A DNA stretch of 49,507 bases, taken from NCBI GenBank assembly GCA_046260445.1, contig JBHEPF010000131.1:1-49507 (forward strand), in the 5' to 3' direction. Made by a program: the position numbers and the translations under genes. Source of the DNA: F2B08 sp046260445 (lineage in GTDB: Bacteria > Actinomycetota > Actinomycetes > Actinomycetales > Dermatophilaceae). The notes beneath the pieces were generated by a model. The model was not told where the DNA came from and did no database searches. It worked only from the letters and a program-made list of their open reading frames with translations. This document shows positions 17,391 to 26,728 of the stretch, piece after piece; within the stretch, counting starts at the first letter, position 1, and every line of letters starts with the position of its first letter.

Positions 17391-17472
17391 GTTTGGTTCC
17401 CTCCCCGCGTTTGGTTCGTTGTCTTGAAGTGGGAGCGATATAGCGGCCCAAACCGGTGGTAACGAACCAAAC
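17391..17472. repeat. Inverted repeat built from GTTTGGTT units
   Basis: GTTTGGTTCGTT at 17409-17420 is the perfect reverse complement of AACGAACCAAAC at 17461-17472, with 40 bases between. A further direct copy of GTTTGGTT lies at 17391-17398. The island is AT-richer than its surroundings and sits between the convergent ends of kbl and the DUF885 gene. It may be a terminator with a large loop, a small non-autonomous mobile-element scar, or an RNA; the evidence does not decide. Confidence 0.6.
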
Positions 17473-17517
17473 ACGAGGAACGGTCCCCACTCACCCGACC
17501 GGGTCGGACGGAAAGCG

Positions 17518-19194
17518 TCAGAGGCCGGAGAGCTCGGTCGCCAGGTCGTCGAGGCCGAGCGCGCCGAGGGAGAGCGCCTTCATGTGCCAGGCCTTGAGGT
17601 CGAACTCCTCACCCCGGCCCGCTGCAGCCCCCCGGGCCGCCTCGCGCCCCTCGAGCCAGACCCGCTCGCCGAGCTTGTAGCTGATCGCCTGTGCCGGCCA
17701 CCCGAGGTAGCGGATGATCTCGGACCGGATGAAGTCGGCCGGCCGGCCGGAGTGCGCCGCGAAGAACTCCTCGGCGAGCTCGGGTGTCCACACCTCGCCC
17801 GGCGCGAGGGGCGAGTCGTCCGGGATCGTCAGCTCCAGGTGCATCCCAAGGTCGATGACGACCCGGATCGCCCGCATCATCTGCGCGTCGAGATAGCCGA
17901 TCCGCGTCTCGTCGTCGAGGTAGCCGAGCTCGTCCATGAGCCGCTCGGCATAGAGCGCCCACCCCTCCGTGGCACCGCTCGAGGAGCCGACCGAGGTCTG
18001 GAACACCGACAGCTGTGGCGCGACGTAGACCCACTGAGCGAGCTGCAGATGATGCCCCGGGACGCCCTCGTGGTACCAGGTGCTCACGAGGTCGTAGACG
18101 GGGAACGAGGTCCGTCCCAGCGTTGGCAGCCAGGTGCGTCCCGGCCGGCTGAAGTCCATCGACGGCCGGGTGTAGTAGGGCGCCGCCGCCGACCCCGCCG
18201 GGGCGATCATCGCCTCGACCGTGCGGATCGGCTCGGCGATGTCGAAGTGCGTCCCGTCGAGGTCGCGGACCGCCTCGTCCATCATGTCCTGCAGCCATGT
18301 CTGCACCGCGTCGACGCCGTCCACGAGGGTGCCGTGCTCATCGAGGTGCCGCATCGCCTGAACGGGCGTCGACCCGAGCAGGATCCTCTCCGCCAGCGTC
18401 TCCATCTCGGCCCGGATCCGCTGGTACTCGGCCCAGCCCCACGCATACGCCTCCTGAGGGTCGACGTCCGCGCCGATGACCCGCCGGGCGGAGCGACGAT
18501 AGCGCTCCTCCCCCACCGCGTCCGGCGTCCCGACGGAGTCCGGCAGGTAGACGTCGAGGAGGTATGCGCTCAGCGCCCTGGTCGCGTCCGTCGCCGACGC
18601 CGCCGCCTGGGTGAGTGGGTCCCGCTGCGAGTCAGGCCCCTTCGCGACGAAGTCCGTGAACCAGTCGCCCGCGACCCACTCATCGAGCAGTCCGGCGAGC
18701 TCGCGGACCTGGCGTGGCGCCGCGAGCAGTCCGCGAGCGCGGCCCTCATCGAGGGTCGTGGTCCACGAGCGATAGGCGTCGCCCACCCGCGACATGCGGC
18801 GTCCGATCGCCGCCCAGTCCTCGTCGGTCCTGGTCGGCATGAGCGTGAAGGCGCTGCGCAGTGCCTGGGGCGGCCCGAAGATGTTGCGGATCTCGCGGAG
18901 GTGGTCGCCCGCTTCGTGACCCTCGACGACGACGCCGAGCCGGTCCCGCAGCAGCGTCGCACAGCGGACCTCCCGCTCATTGCCCGCCTCGAGCTCATCG
19001 AGAGCGGCGAGGGTCCTCTCGGCGAGCGCGCGGTCGGCTGCGTATCCCGCCGGCGAGAGGTCCGGCACCCGGTCCTCGTGCGGTCGCATGCCGAGCGCGG
19101 TCGAGAGGATCGGGTTGAGCTCGGCCAGCTCGGTGACGTATGCGTCGGCGAGTTCGCGCGGCGTGGTCGGGGCGCTTGTGGCGTCGGTGGTCAT
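17518..19194 (-). CDS. DUF885-family metallopeptidase-like protein
   Basis: A 558-residue cytoplasmic protein of the DUF885 family, helical proteins related to zinc peptidases. The metal-site motif YHEGVPGHHLQ is present (H375, E376, H381, H382), with a downstream glutamate in SSGATEGWALYAERL. Family members are probably peptidases of unknown specificity. No signal peptide is visible from the ATG at 19194, which follows a GAGGAT box by 6 bases. It is transcribed divergently from the transglutaminase-like gene at 19304. Confidence 0.88.
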   Translation of the reverse strand: MTTDATSAPTTPRELADAYVTELAELNPILSTALGMRPHEDRVPDLSPAGYAADRALAERTLAALDELEAGNEREVRCATLLRDRLGVVVEGHEAGDHLREIRNIFGPPQALRSAFTLMPTRTDEDWAAIGRRMSRVGDAYRSWTTTLDEGRARGLLAAPRQVRELAGLLDEWVAGDWFTDFVAKGPDSQRDPLTQAAASATDATRALSAYLLDVYLPDSVGTPDAVGEERYRRSARRVIGADVDPQEAYAWGWAEYQRIRAEMETLAERILLGSTPVQAMRHLDEHGTLVDGVDAVQTWLQDMMDEAVRDLDGTHFDIAEPIRTVEAMIAPAGSAAAPYYTRPSMDFSRPGRTWLPTLGRTSFPVYDLVSTWYHEGVPGHHLQLAQWVYVAPQLSVFQTSVGSSSGATEGWALYAERLMDELGYLDDETRIGYLDAQMMRAIRVVIDLGMHLELTIPDDSPLAPGEVWTPELAEEFFAAHSGRPADFIRSEIIRYLGWPAQAISYKLGERVWLEGREAARGAAAGRGEEFDLKAWHMKALSLGALGLDDLATELSGL

Positions 19195-19303
19195 CCACCC
19201 ATCCTCGCAAACGCTGAGGTCCACGGCGCGGCGAGAAGGACCGTACCCCTCGTCGACGAGCACGCGTCGTCGGTCCAGGCGACTGCCGCATAGCCTTGAG
19301 CCC

Positions 19304-20131
19304 ATGACCTCCCCTGCCGCCACCCGCGACCTCTCGAGCTCGATCACCCTCGACGTCACCGCCCCGGCCGAGCTCGTCCTGTCCATCGCGGTGGCCGACT
19401 CGGTCACCCGCTCCTCGGAGGACGTGTCGTTCACCGTCGACGGCACACCGCTGTCGGAGCAGAGCGTCTCGGTCCTCACGATGCGTGGCGGCACCCGCCT
19501 GCACCGGCTCTCCGACGTCCCGGTCGGCACCCTCGTCATCTCCTACCGGGCGGTGGTCGAGGCCGGAGCGGTCGACGGCGAGCCGGTGACCGACCTCGCG
19601 GAGATCGTCTACACGCGGCCGAGCCGGTACTGCGGCTCCGACCGGCTCGCCGCCGTCGCGGCGACCCACTTCGGGGAGCTCTCCGGCCGGGCGCTCATCG
19701 ATGGCATCGCCGAGTGGGTGCACGCGAACATCGCCTACACCCTCGGCAGCTCGGACGTCACGGACGGGGCGCTCGAGGCCTACCTCTCCCGGCAGGGCGT
19801 CTGCCGGGACCTGGCCCAGCTCGTCATCACCTTCTGCCGGGCCCGGGGCGTGCCCGCGCGGCTCGTCTCCGTCTATGCGCCCGGCCTGACCCCCATGGAC
19901 TTCCACGCCGTCGCCGAGGTCGCCGTCGACGGGCTGTGGGAGGTCGTCGACGCGACCCGGCTGGCGCCGCGGGAGTCGTTGGTGCGGATCGCGACCGGGC
20001 GAGACGCGGCCGACACGGCGTTCCTCACGACGCTGTCCGGTCGCACCACCCTGATGTCCATGCAGGTCCTCGCCACGGCCGGCCCGGACCTGCCGCAGGA
20101 GGACCCGAGGGCCACGGTCCGACTCGCCTGA
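19304..20131 (+). CDS. Transglutaminase-like cysteine protein (first copy)
   Basis: A 275-residue protein with an N-terminal beta domain (about 1-105) and a transglutaminase-like papain-fold core. The catalytic triad is C167 (RQGVCRDLAQL), H201 (MDFHAVAEV) and D216 (EVVDATRLAP). These bacterial proteins are predicted to act as peptidases or amide-forming enzymes. The ATG at 19304 follows TAGCCT (19291-19296) by 7 bases, a leaderless arrangement. It ends 4 bp from the end of a second, opposite transglutaminase gene, which belongs to the ATP-grasp cluster, so both may serve the same pathway. Confidence 0.88.
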   Translation: MTSPAATRDLSSSITLDVTAPAELVLSIAVADSVTRSSEDVSFTVDGTPLSEQSVSVLTMRGGTRLHRLSDVPVGTLVISYRAVVEAGAVDGEPVTDLAEIVYTRPSRYCGSDRLAAVAATHFGELSGRALIDGIAEWVHANIAYTLGSSDVTDGALEAYLSRQGVCRDLAQLVITFCRARGVPARLVSVYAPGLTPMDFHAVAEVAVDGLWEVVDATRLAPRESLVRIATGRDAADTAFLTTLSGRTTLMSMQVLATAGPDLPQEDPRATVRLA

Positions 20132-20135
20132 GCGG

Positions 20136-21050
20136 TCAGTCGAGGCGGGTGACGTCGACGCCCACGTGGAGCGTCGACGAGGTCGTCTCGTCGTCGTCGG
20201 TGTAGATGACGCCCTTGAGCGGTGAGACGTCCCGGTAGTCCCGGCCCCAGGCCGTGACGATGTAGCGGCTGTCGCAGAAGTGGTCGTTCGTCGGGTCCAG
20301 GTCCACCCACGCGCCATCGGGTGTGAGCACGGACACCCAGGCGTGCGAGGCGTCGGAGCCCTCCATCTTCTCCTGACCCGGAGGCGGGGTCGTCTCGATG
20401 TATCCCGAGACGTAGCGCGCGACCAGCCCCACCGACCGCAGTGCCCCGAGTGTGAGGTGCGCGAAGTCCTGACACACCCCCGCCCCGATGGTGAGGAACT
20501 GGGGCAGCGTCGTGTTGACGTTCGTTGCGCCGGAACGGAACTCGAAGTCGGCGCGGATCCCGTGCAGCAGCCTCGACAGAGCCGTGCCGAACCCGTCCCC
20601 CTCCTCGAGATGACGCCGGGCATACTCCGTGACCTCGGGATGAGCGCCGACCACGGGTGACGGGAGCAGGAACGTGGCGCGCTCCCACGGGTCGGCCGAG
20701 CCGTCGATCTCCTCGCGCGCCGATGCGAGGGTCCAGCGGTCGAGCGCGGCCACGTCGACGCGCGGCCAGGCGACGTCGACCAGGGCCTCCTTGGTCACCG
20801 TGAGAGAGGTATGCGGTCCACGCACCTCGAGGTAGTGGCTCGGGTTGCCCTGCCAGTCGACGCGCTCGGTGACGATGGCCGGCTCCGGGTCGACGGTGAG
20901 GTCGCTCGAGACGAGCCGCTGCGTAGGGGTCGCCCGGAAGGACAGGAAGCCCCGCTCGTAGCAGGCGATGACCGGCTCGGTGTAGGTGTATGCGGTGCGG
21001 TGCCGCACCGCATACCGGCGCGGTTCGAAGTCGGCATCGGACTGGCTCAC
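20136..21050 (-). CDS. Transglutaminase-like protein of the ATP-grasp/alpha-E cluster
   Basis: A 304-residue protein: an N-terminal beta domain (RRYAVRHRTAYTYTEPV to residue 90) and a transglutaminase core with C193 (GAGVCQDFAHL), H236 (SDASHAWV) and D252 (VDLDPTND). The GTG start at 21050 is supported by an AGGAG ribosome site and by the short gap (16 bp) to the upstream ATP-grasp gene. Family comparisons (Iyer and Aravind's work on ATP-grasp amidoligases) predict that such clusters make and cleave a peptide or amide bond; no product is known. Confidence 0.92.
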   Translation of the reverse strand: MSQSDADFEPRRYAVRHRTAYTYTEPVIACYERGFLSFRATPTQRLVSSDLTVDPEPAIVTERVDWQGNPSHYLEVRGPHTSLTVTKEALVDVAWPRVDVAALDRWTLASAREEIDGSADPWERATFLLPSPVVGAHPEVTEYARRHLEEGDGFGTALSRLLHGIRADFEFRSGATNVNTTLPQFLTIGAGVCQDFAHLTLGALRSVGLVARYVSGYIETTPPPGQEKMEGSDASHAWVSVLTPDGAWVDLDPTNDHFCDSRYIVTAWGRDYRDVSPLKGVIYTDDDETTSSTLHVGVDVTRLD

Positions 21051-21066
21051 GGGGTGCTCTCCTGGC

Positions 21067-23562
21067 TCACGCCGTGCCTCCCGGGGCCCAGTCCGAGGCG
21101 AGCACCGTCGGCCGAGAGGCACGCGCGAAGTGCTCGCGCCGCAGCTCGCGGGAGATGCCGCGCAGGTCATAGGCGACCTTGTCGAGCAGCGCCCGCACGT
21201 CCTCGCGTGATGCCTCGTCGAGAGAGCCCACCTCGACCTCGCCGAGATAGCTGCCGACCTCCGCGACGACCGTGGCCGAGTCGGCACCGACGAGCCGGAG
21301 ATCCTCGGCGAGCCGGCCGGCCTGGAACGCGACCGAGCGCGGGTTGGCCTCATCGAGGAGGAGGATCGCGACCGCCGAGTCGACCGGGGCGAGAGGGCCG
21401 TCGCCCGACACGGTCCGTCGGCGGTGGGTGATGATGCTCTCCCCGGCCTCGAGCACCGCCTCGGCCACCTGCCCCTCGATGATCGCGGAGCGCTCCACCT
21501 GAAGGCAGGTCCGCAGCAGCTCGACGGTGTGCTGAGCCCGCTCCATCCGGATGCCCGCGTCGATCCAGCCCCACGTCGCGTCCCGGACCAGCGACTCCGC
21601 GATGACGCCGGAGACGGCGAGCGTGGACTCGAGCAGGTCATAGAGCTGGGGCTGGAGCTGCTCGTCGACGGGTGCAGCGGCCGCGACGGTCCGCTCCATG
21701 CGGGAGAGCACATGCCAGAGGTCGTGGCTGAGGACGTCGCGGACCTCCTGAGCGGCGGCGACGAGGCGGGCCACCGCATACCCGATGCTGCCGCGCAGGC
21801 CGGTCTCGCGCACGAGCCGGCGCAGGTGCTCCTGCGCGCTCTCGTCGCGCTGGACGGGGAGTTGGGTGAGCGTCGCGAGGAGACCCCTCATCGCGAGCGC
21901 CGTCGCGTGACCAGGCGTCCCGGACCGGGTCGCATGGTCCTCGACGAGGTCGTCGACGACGCGCAGGAGACGGGTGGTGCCGTCGGCGCGCTCGGCATAC
22001 CGCCCCACCCAGAACAGGTTCTCGGCGACGCGCGGGGTGAGGGTGAGGTGACGCAGCGGTACTGGTGCGACCGTGTCCCGCCCGCCGGCCAGGCGCAACG
22101 GCTCGGGCCCGGGCTCCGCGGGCAGCACCCAGACGTCCTTGGCGATGCCGCTGCCCATGACCGGCACGACCCACGTGCCCGCGTCGGGCGCAACCCGCCC
22201 GAGCCCACCGGTGAGCATCTCGACGTCGTCACCGCGAGCCACCCCGAAGGTGCGCAGCACGAAGCGCCGCTGCTCCAGCCCACTCGAGGCGACGAACGGC
22301 TCGTCCGACAGCGACAGCGCCGCCTGCCCCACCCACTGCCAGGGTGCGGCCTCGATCCGGGCGCGCAGCTCGGCGCGGCGTTCGGCGCTGAGCAGCCAGC
22401 CGCAGTGCGTCGTCTGGGCGGTGTTGTGGCTCACCGGCTTGAGGACGAGCGAGTCGAGGTTGGCCAGCACGTGGCTGCGACCGGCCGGGTCCCCGCACCA
22501 GTGCGTCTCGACGGCCGGCAGGAGCAGATCCTCGCCGAGGACCAGGCGAGCGATCGCCGGCAGATAGGCGTGCAGCGCCGGGTTGTCGATGACCTCCGAG
22601 CCGAGGGGGTTGGCGACGGCGACCGTGCCGCGCCGGGCCGCCTCGAGGAGGCCGGGGACCCCTGTCCCGGCCCGCGAGCGGATCTCGAGCGGGTCCGCAT
22701 GGGCCGAGTCGACGCGGCGGTAGACGACGTCGACCGCCTCCCGCCGGGAGCCGGACCGGATCCACAGTCGGCCCCCCTCCATCGCGAGGTCCTCGGCCTC
22801 GACGAGCGGCAGGCCGAGCAGCGTGGCGAGGAACCCGTGCTCGTAGGCGGTGGCACTGCCCGTCCCCGAGGACAGCAGGACGGCGCGGGGGGAACGGCCC
22901 CCGTTCGGGGCCGCCTCGAGCAGGGCGCCGGTCATCGAGTGGAAGAACCCGCGCAGCCGGGCCGGGGCGACCCGTCGGTGCAGGCTCGCCATGACCCGGC
23001 TCGTGATGCGCCGGGTGGCCATCGCATACCCGGCTCCGACTCCGATCGAGGAGCGGTCGGCGATGACGGTCCAGCGACCGTCCTCGTCCCGGCCCAGGTC
23101 CGCGCTGCTCTGCTGCAACCGGGTCGTGTGGTCGGCGTCGATCACCTGTGGGACGAACCCGGGGTGGCTGAGGACGACCTCGGGCGGGAGCACACCGGCG
23201 TCGACGAGGCGCCGCGACCCGTAGATGTCGCGCAGGACGAGGTCGAGGAGTCGGGCACGCTGGACGAGCCCGGTCTCCAGCCCACGCCACTGCGCCGCGT
23301 CGATGACGACGGGCAGCGGGTCGATGACCCAGTTGCGGCCCTGGAGGTGCCACAGTGGCCCCTCCAGCCCGTCGCTCTCCTCTCGCGTCGCAGAGGGAGC
23401 CGGGGTGGTCGCGGCGAGCGGCCCGCCCTGCCCGTGGCGGATGCCGTCGTCCTGAACGAGGCGGCGCATCTCGGCCCGTGCGGTGAGGAGACCGGCCAGG
23501 CCCATCGAGTCGGCGGCGTCGGCGATCAGGTCCCTCGGATCGAGGGCGGGGCTCGCCGTCAT
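21067..23562 (-). CDS. Circularly permuted ATP-grasp fused to alpha-E domain
   Basis: An 831-residue fusion. Residues about 30-500 are the circularly permuted ATP-grasp type 2 domain (LQGRNWVIDPLPVVIDAAQW, RLLDLVLRDIYG, YEHGFLATLLGLPLVEAEDL, PLGSEVIDNPALHAYLPAI, LVLKPVSHNTAQTTHCG). Residues about 515-815 are the helical alpha-E domain (TPRVAENLFWVGRYAERADG, then LSRMERTVAAAAPV). In many bacteria these are two genes; here they are one chain. The predicted activity is ATP-dependent amide ligation. The start at 23562 follows TAGGGT by 6 bases on the minus strand (plus-strand 23569-23574), so the mRNA may be leaderless. The transglutaminase gene follows in the same operon. Confidence 0.92.
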   Translation of the reverse strand: MTASPALDPRDLIADAADSMGLAGLLTARAEMRRLVQDDGIRHGQGGPLAATTPAPSATREESDGLEGPLWHLQGRNWVIDPLPVVIDAAQWRGLETGLVQRARLLDLVLRDIYGSRRLVDAGVLPPEVVLSHPGFVPQVIDADHTTRLQQSSADLGRDEDGRWTVIADRSSIGVGAGYAMATRRITSRVMASLHRRVAPARLRGFFHSMTGALLEAAPNGGRSPRAVLLSSGTGSATAYEHGFLATLLGLPLVEAEDLAMEGGRLWIRSGSRREAVDVVYRRVDSAHADPLEIRSRAGTGVPGLLEAARRGTVAVANPLGSEVIDNPALHAYLPAIARLVLGEDLLLPAVETHWCGDPAGRSHVLANLDSLVLKPVSHNTAQTTHCGWLLSAERRAELRARIEAAPWQWVGQAALSLSDEPFVASSGLEQRRFVLRTFGVARGDDVEMLTGGLGRVAPDAGTWVVPVMGSGIAKDVWVLPAEPGPEPLRLAGGRDTVAPVPLRHLTLTPRVAENLFWVGRYAERADGTTRLLRVVDDLVEDHATRSGTPGHATALAMRGLLATLTQLPVQRDESAQEHLRRLVRETGLRGSIGYAVARLVAAAQEVRDVLSHDLWHVLSRMERTVAAAAPVDEQLQPQLYDLLESTLAVSGVIAESLVRDATWGWIDAGIRMERAQHTVELLRTCLQVERSAIIEGQVAEAVLEAGESIITHRRRTVSGDGPLAPVDSAVAILLLDEANPRSVAFQAGRLAEDLRLVGADSATVVAEVGSYLGEVEVGSLDEASREDVRALLDKVAYDLRGISRELRREHFARASRPTVLASDWAPGGTA

Positions 23563-23620
23563 ACCGGCACCCTAACGAACGACGCGCTCCCACTTGCAGG
23601 ACCTGTCTACCCTCCCACGG

Positions 23621-24433
23621 GTGCAGACTGAACAGATGGACGTCGACGGAGCGCACGTGCTCCTCACCGGGGCCACGGGGGCTCTCGGTCGCGCACTCGC
23701 CGTGGCCCTCGCCGGACGCGGGGCGCGACTGACACTCGCGGCCCGAGGAGTCGATGCCCTGGCCCGGCTGGCCCGCGAGACGGGCGGCCAGGCGCTGCCC
23801 GGGGATCTGCTCCGCGCTGAGGACCGCAGCGAGCTGGTCGCGGCCGCCGAGGATCGGCACGGTCCCCTCGACGTCCTGCTCAACAACGCCGGGGTCGAGA
23901 CCTCCAGCCATGTCGCCGACGAGGACGCCTACTCTCTCGAGAAGGCGGTCACGCTCAACCTCCTGGCGCCGATGGACCTCTGCCGGCTCGCGCTGCCCGG
24001 GATGCTCGCCCGAGACCGCGGCACCATCGTCAACATCTCGAGCCTCAGCGCCATCAGCGCCGTTCCCGGGATGGCGGCGTACGCCGCGACGAAGGCCGGG
24101 CTGAGCCACTTCACCTCAGGCCTGCAGGCCGACCTGCGCGGCACCCGCGTCCGCACGCTGCTCGTCGAGCTCGGGCCCCTCACGTCCCCGATGATGCACC
24201 GGGCCCGCGCACACCCCGCCACGGACGCCGCCTTCGGCCGGTTGCTGCGCACGCGACTGCTCAGCATGACGACATCGCAGGAGGCCGCCACGGCGGTCTG
24301 CGACGCCCTGGGCCGGGACCGGCGTCACCTGCGCCTGCCGCGCCGGACGATCCCGTATGCGCTGCTCACCCAGGCGCCCCGCGAGCTGGCGGCCGTCGCG
24401 CTCACCGGGACGCCCCGGGGAGGCCGAGAGTGA
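23621..24433 (+). CDS. Short-chain dehydrogenase/reductase
   Basis: A 270-residue SDR with the Rossmann motif TGATGALG at about residues 16-23, NNAG in the middle, SSLSAIS carrying the catalytic serine, and YxxxK at Y154 and K158 (AAYAATKAGLSHF). The substrate is unknown. I chose the GTG at 23621 because TACCCT (23608-23613) sits 7 bases upstream as a leaderless promoter; the in-frame ATG at 23636 is an alternative. Its stop overlaps the start of the acyltransferase-like gene (GTGA), so the two proteins are co-translated. Confidence 0.9.
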   Translation: MQTEQMDVDGAHVLLTGATGALGRALAVALAGRGARLTLAARGVDALARLARETGGQALPGDLLRAEDRSELVAAAEDRHGPLDVLLNNAGVETSSHVADEDAYSLEKAVTLNLLAPMDLCRLALPGMLARDRGTIVNISSLSAISAVPGMAAYAATKAGLSHFTSGLQADLRGTRVRTLLVELGPLTSPMMHRARAHPATDAAFGRLLRTRLLSMTTSQEAATAVCDALGRDRRHLRLPRRTIPYALLTQAPRELAAVALTGTPRGGRE

Positions 24434-25236
24434 AGCCTCTCGTGAACATGCGACGCACGCCGGTCCGGCGCAAGATCGCCGCCGCGACCTGGCGACCGTC
24501 GCGCGACGGTCGCATCTACGCCCGCCTCGAGGTCGATGTCAGCCCGGCTCTCGCCTACGCCGAGCGGGTCGGGAGCGAGTCGGGGGTGACGGTCTCGGTC
24601 ACCCACATCGTCGGCGCTGCCCTGGCCCGGGTCCTGCGGGAGGTCCCGGAGTTCCGCTCGCGCATGGTGTTCGGTCGGGTCGTCCCGCTCGAGCAGTGCG
24701 ACATCGCTTTCGCCGTGGACATCAACGGCGGCTCCGACCTCGCGCCGATCAAGGTCCGCCAGGCCGACACCCTCAGCCCGTTGGAGATCGCGTTGGCGCT
24801 TCAGCGCGGCGCCGAGCGGCTGCGCGCAGGTCGTGACGACGCCTACAGCCGGACGTCCCGCCTCGTCGAGCTGGCTCCGTCGTGGGCGATGCGCCCGGTG
24901 CTCGCGATGTCGGGCGTGATCTCGGGCGGACTCGGGAAGCCCGCCTTCGGCCAGCCCGGGTTCCCCCTCGGCACCGCGTTCATCTCCAATGTGGGGACCG
25001 TCGGGCTCGACGAGGCCTACCTCGCTCCGCTTCCGTTCGCGCGGACACCGGTGTACCTGGCCATCGGTGCACAGCGTGAGCGGGCGCTCGTCATCGAGGG
25101 AGAGATCGTCGTGCGTCCCACCGTCGTGCTCGTCGCCACGGCGGACCACCGCCTCGGGGACGGCTCCCATGCCGGCGAGATGGTGGCCGGCATGAAGCGC
25201 CTCATCGCCGACCCGTCCCTGATGACCCACGGCTAG
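24430..25236 (+). CDS. Stand-alone 2-oxoacid dehydrogenase E2-type acyltransferase domain
   Basis: A 268-residue protein containing only the catalytic domain of lipoate acyltransferases. There is no lipoyl or subunit-binding domain. The catalytic signature DHRLGDG is present near the C-terminus (H240, D244), with VSVTHIVGAALARVL and FISNVGTVGLDEAY in the core. Such lone E2-like proteins probably move acyl groups from CoA to an unknown acceptor. The GTG start overlaps the SDR stop by 4 bases, suggesting a shared lipid or polyketide-like step. Confidence 0.85.
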   Translation: MKPLVNMRRTPVRRKIAAATWRPSRDGRIYARLEVDVSPALAYAERVGSESGVTVSVTHIVGAALARVLREVPEFRSRMVFGRVVPLEQCDIAFAVDINGGSDLAPIKVRQADTLSPLEIALALQRGAERLRAGRDDAYSRTSRLVELAPSWAMRPVLAMSGVISGGLGKPAFGQPGFPLGTAFISNVGTVGLDEAYLAPLPFARTPVYLAIGAQRERALVIEGEIVVRPTVVLVATADHRLGDGSHAGEMVAGMKRLIADPSLMTHG

Positions 25237-25245
25237 CCTGGAGCC

Positions 25246-25578
25246 ATGATCCTCATCACCGTGAAGTTCCCCATCCGCGAGGACAGGCTCGAGGAGTGGC
25301 GTGAGCTGTCCGCCTTCTACGCCGAGTCGGTCAACGCGGAGCCGGGTTGTGAGTTCTTCGAGTTCGCGCAGAGCGTCGAAGAGCCCGACACCTTCGTCTG
25401 CATCGAGGGCTTCCGAGACGCCGACGCGGGTGCCGAGCACATGCGCCAGGACCACGTCGCGAGGTTCATGTCCGAGATGCCGGACATCGTCTCGGACCAG
25501 CCGCAGATCATCTACGTCGACGCCGCCGGGGTCGACGGCTTCGCGCCGATGGGCGAGATCCGGCCCCGCGAGGCGTAG
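25246..25578 (+). CDS. Antibiotic-biosynthesis-type (ABM) monooxygenase domain protein
   Basis: A 110-residue ferredoxin-like ABM-fold protein (MILITVKFPIREDRLEEW, FYAESVNAEPGCEFFEFAQS, then HMRQDHVARF). Relatives are cofactor-free quinol monooxygenases (YgiN type) or haem-degrading enzymes. The ATG at 25246 is 6 bases after TAGCCT (25234-25239). That -10 box overlaps the TAG stop of the upstream gene, so it probably has its own leaderless promoter despite following the SDR/E2 pair by 9 bases. Confidence 0.88.
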   Translation: MILITVKFPIREDRLEEWRELSAFYAESVNAEPGCEFFEFAQSVEEPDTFVCIEGFRDADAGAEHMRQDHVARFMSEMPDIVSDQPQIIYVDAAGVDGFAPMGEIRPREA

Positions 25579-25600
25579 CCCTGCGGGTCAGCGATGCGGG

Positions 25601-26563
25601 TCAGGGGAATGCGATCCGCTGCCCGATCCCGCGCTCGGTGGCACGTTCGAGGACGAGGGACGCGAGCGCGATGTCGTCCATGGCGATACCCATGTTGAGG
25701 AACATCCGCCGCCCGCTCTCAGGCACCGTCGCCTCGCCGGTGACGACGGAGGCGAGCTCGGTGTCCGGTTCGGGGAAGTCGAAGAAGTGGTTCACGCCGG
25801 CCACCGAGGCGTACTGCGCCCGGTCGTCGACCGAGAAGATCGACGCATCCTTGACGGCGACCGCGCTCATCGCGTCCCCGTAGTCCACGGGCAGGAGCAG
25901 CGCGTCAGCGGCCGTGTCGAGACAGTCGAGCCTCGGCTCGAGCGGGACGGTCACCGTCGTGATGACGAGGTCCGCGCCCTCGACGCACTCCGTGGGCGTC
26001 TCAGCGACCGTGACCAGGCAGTCGACGGCGGCCTGCCGGATCGCGGCAGCGGCTTCGGCGTGGTGGTCGTGGACGACGACCTCCTCGAGCTCGGGGTGCT
26101 CGGTGAGCGTCACCTCCAAGTGCCGACGTCCCTGGGCGCCGTACCCGATGAGCGCAAGGCGACGGACAGCGCCCGGCACGTGTCGCATCGTCACACCCGA
26201 GACGCCGGGGGTGCGCATCTCGGTCACCCAGCCTCCGTCGAGGAGTGCGATCGGGCGACCGTTGGCGGGATCGTTGACGATGACCGTCCCGTAGATGTAG
26301 GGCAGGCCGTTCGCGTGGTTGGTCTCGAAGCCGGTGACCCACTTGATGCCCAGCGCGTCACTGCCCCCGAGATAGGCGGGCATCGCGTTGGCGAAGGCAC
26401 CCTTGCGAGGGGCGACCTTGGGCTTGGGCGGGTTCTGCACCAATCCTTGCGCCTTCTGCCGGAAGGCGTCTTCGAGGACGTCGATGATCTCCGGCCAGGT
26501 CAGTTCCAGGGACTCCAGGGCGGCGCGGCCCAGGACGAGCAGGTCGGAGGAGGGCGGTGTCAT
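25601..26563 (-). CDS. Ornithine cyclodeaminase / mu-crystallin family protein
   Basis: A 320-residue NAD(P)-dependent enzyme of the ornithine cyclodeaminase, alanine dehydrogenase and ketimine reductase family. It has the substrate-side segment LGIKWVTGFETNHANGLPYI, the catalytic region LLDGGWVTEMRTPGVSGV and the Rossmann loop IGYGAQGRRHLEV. The reaction cannot be fixed by sequence alone. It is transcribed away from a class III aminotransferase, and a threonine-dehydratase-like gene lies beyond; EutC of ectoine degradation belongs to this family, so a role with those neighbours is plausible. The ATG at 26563 follows TAGCGT by 6 bases (minus strand). Confidence 0.9.
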   Translation of the reverse strand: MTPPSSDLLVLGRAALESLELTWPEIIDVLEDAFRQKAQGLVQNPPKPKVAPRKGAFANAMPAYLGGSDALGIKWVTGFETNHANGLPYIYGTVIVNDPANGRPIALLDGGWVTEMRTPGVSGVTMRHVPGAVRRLALIGYGAQGRRHLEVTLTEHPELEEVVVHDHHAEAAAAIRQAAVDCLVTVAETPTECVEGADLVITTVTVPLEPRLDCLDTAADALLLPVDYGDAMSAVAVKDASIFSVDDRAQYASVAGVNHFFDFPEPDTELASVVTGEATVPESGRRMFLNMGIAMDDIALASLVLERATERGIGQRIAFP

Positions 26564-26728
26564 GCCGCCACGCTACTCCGATGCCCAAGAGCCTCCCGTA
26601 TGCAACCGATTCCGTCGCTCACTGGCGATTTCCTCGCTGATGCGCGACCATAGGGTCCAGTTCACGACTGATCCGGTGGCCCATCGTCATCGCAGCCCCA
26701 CCCTGCCCCACCCTAGGAGAGCCTCCGC

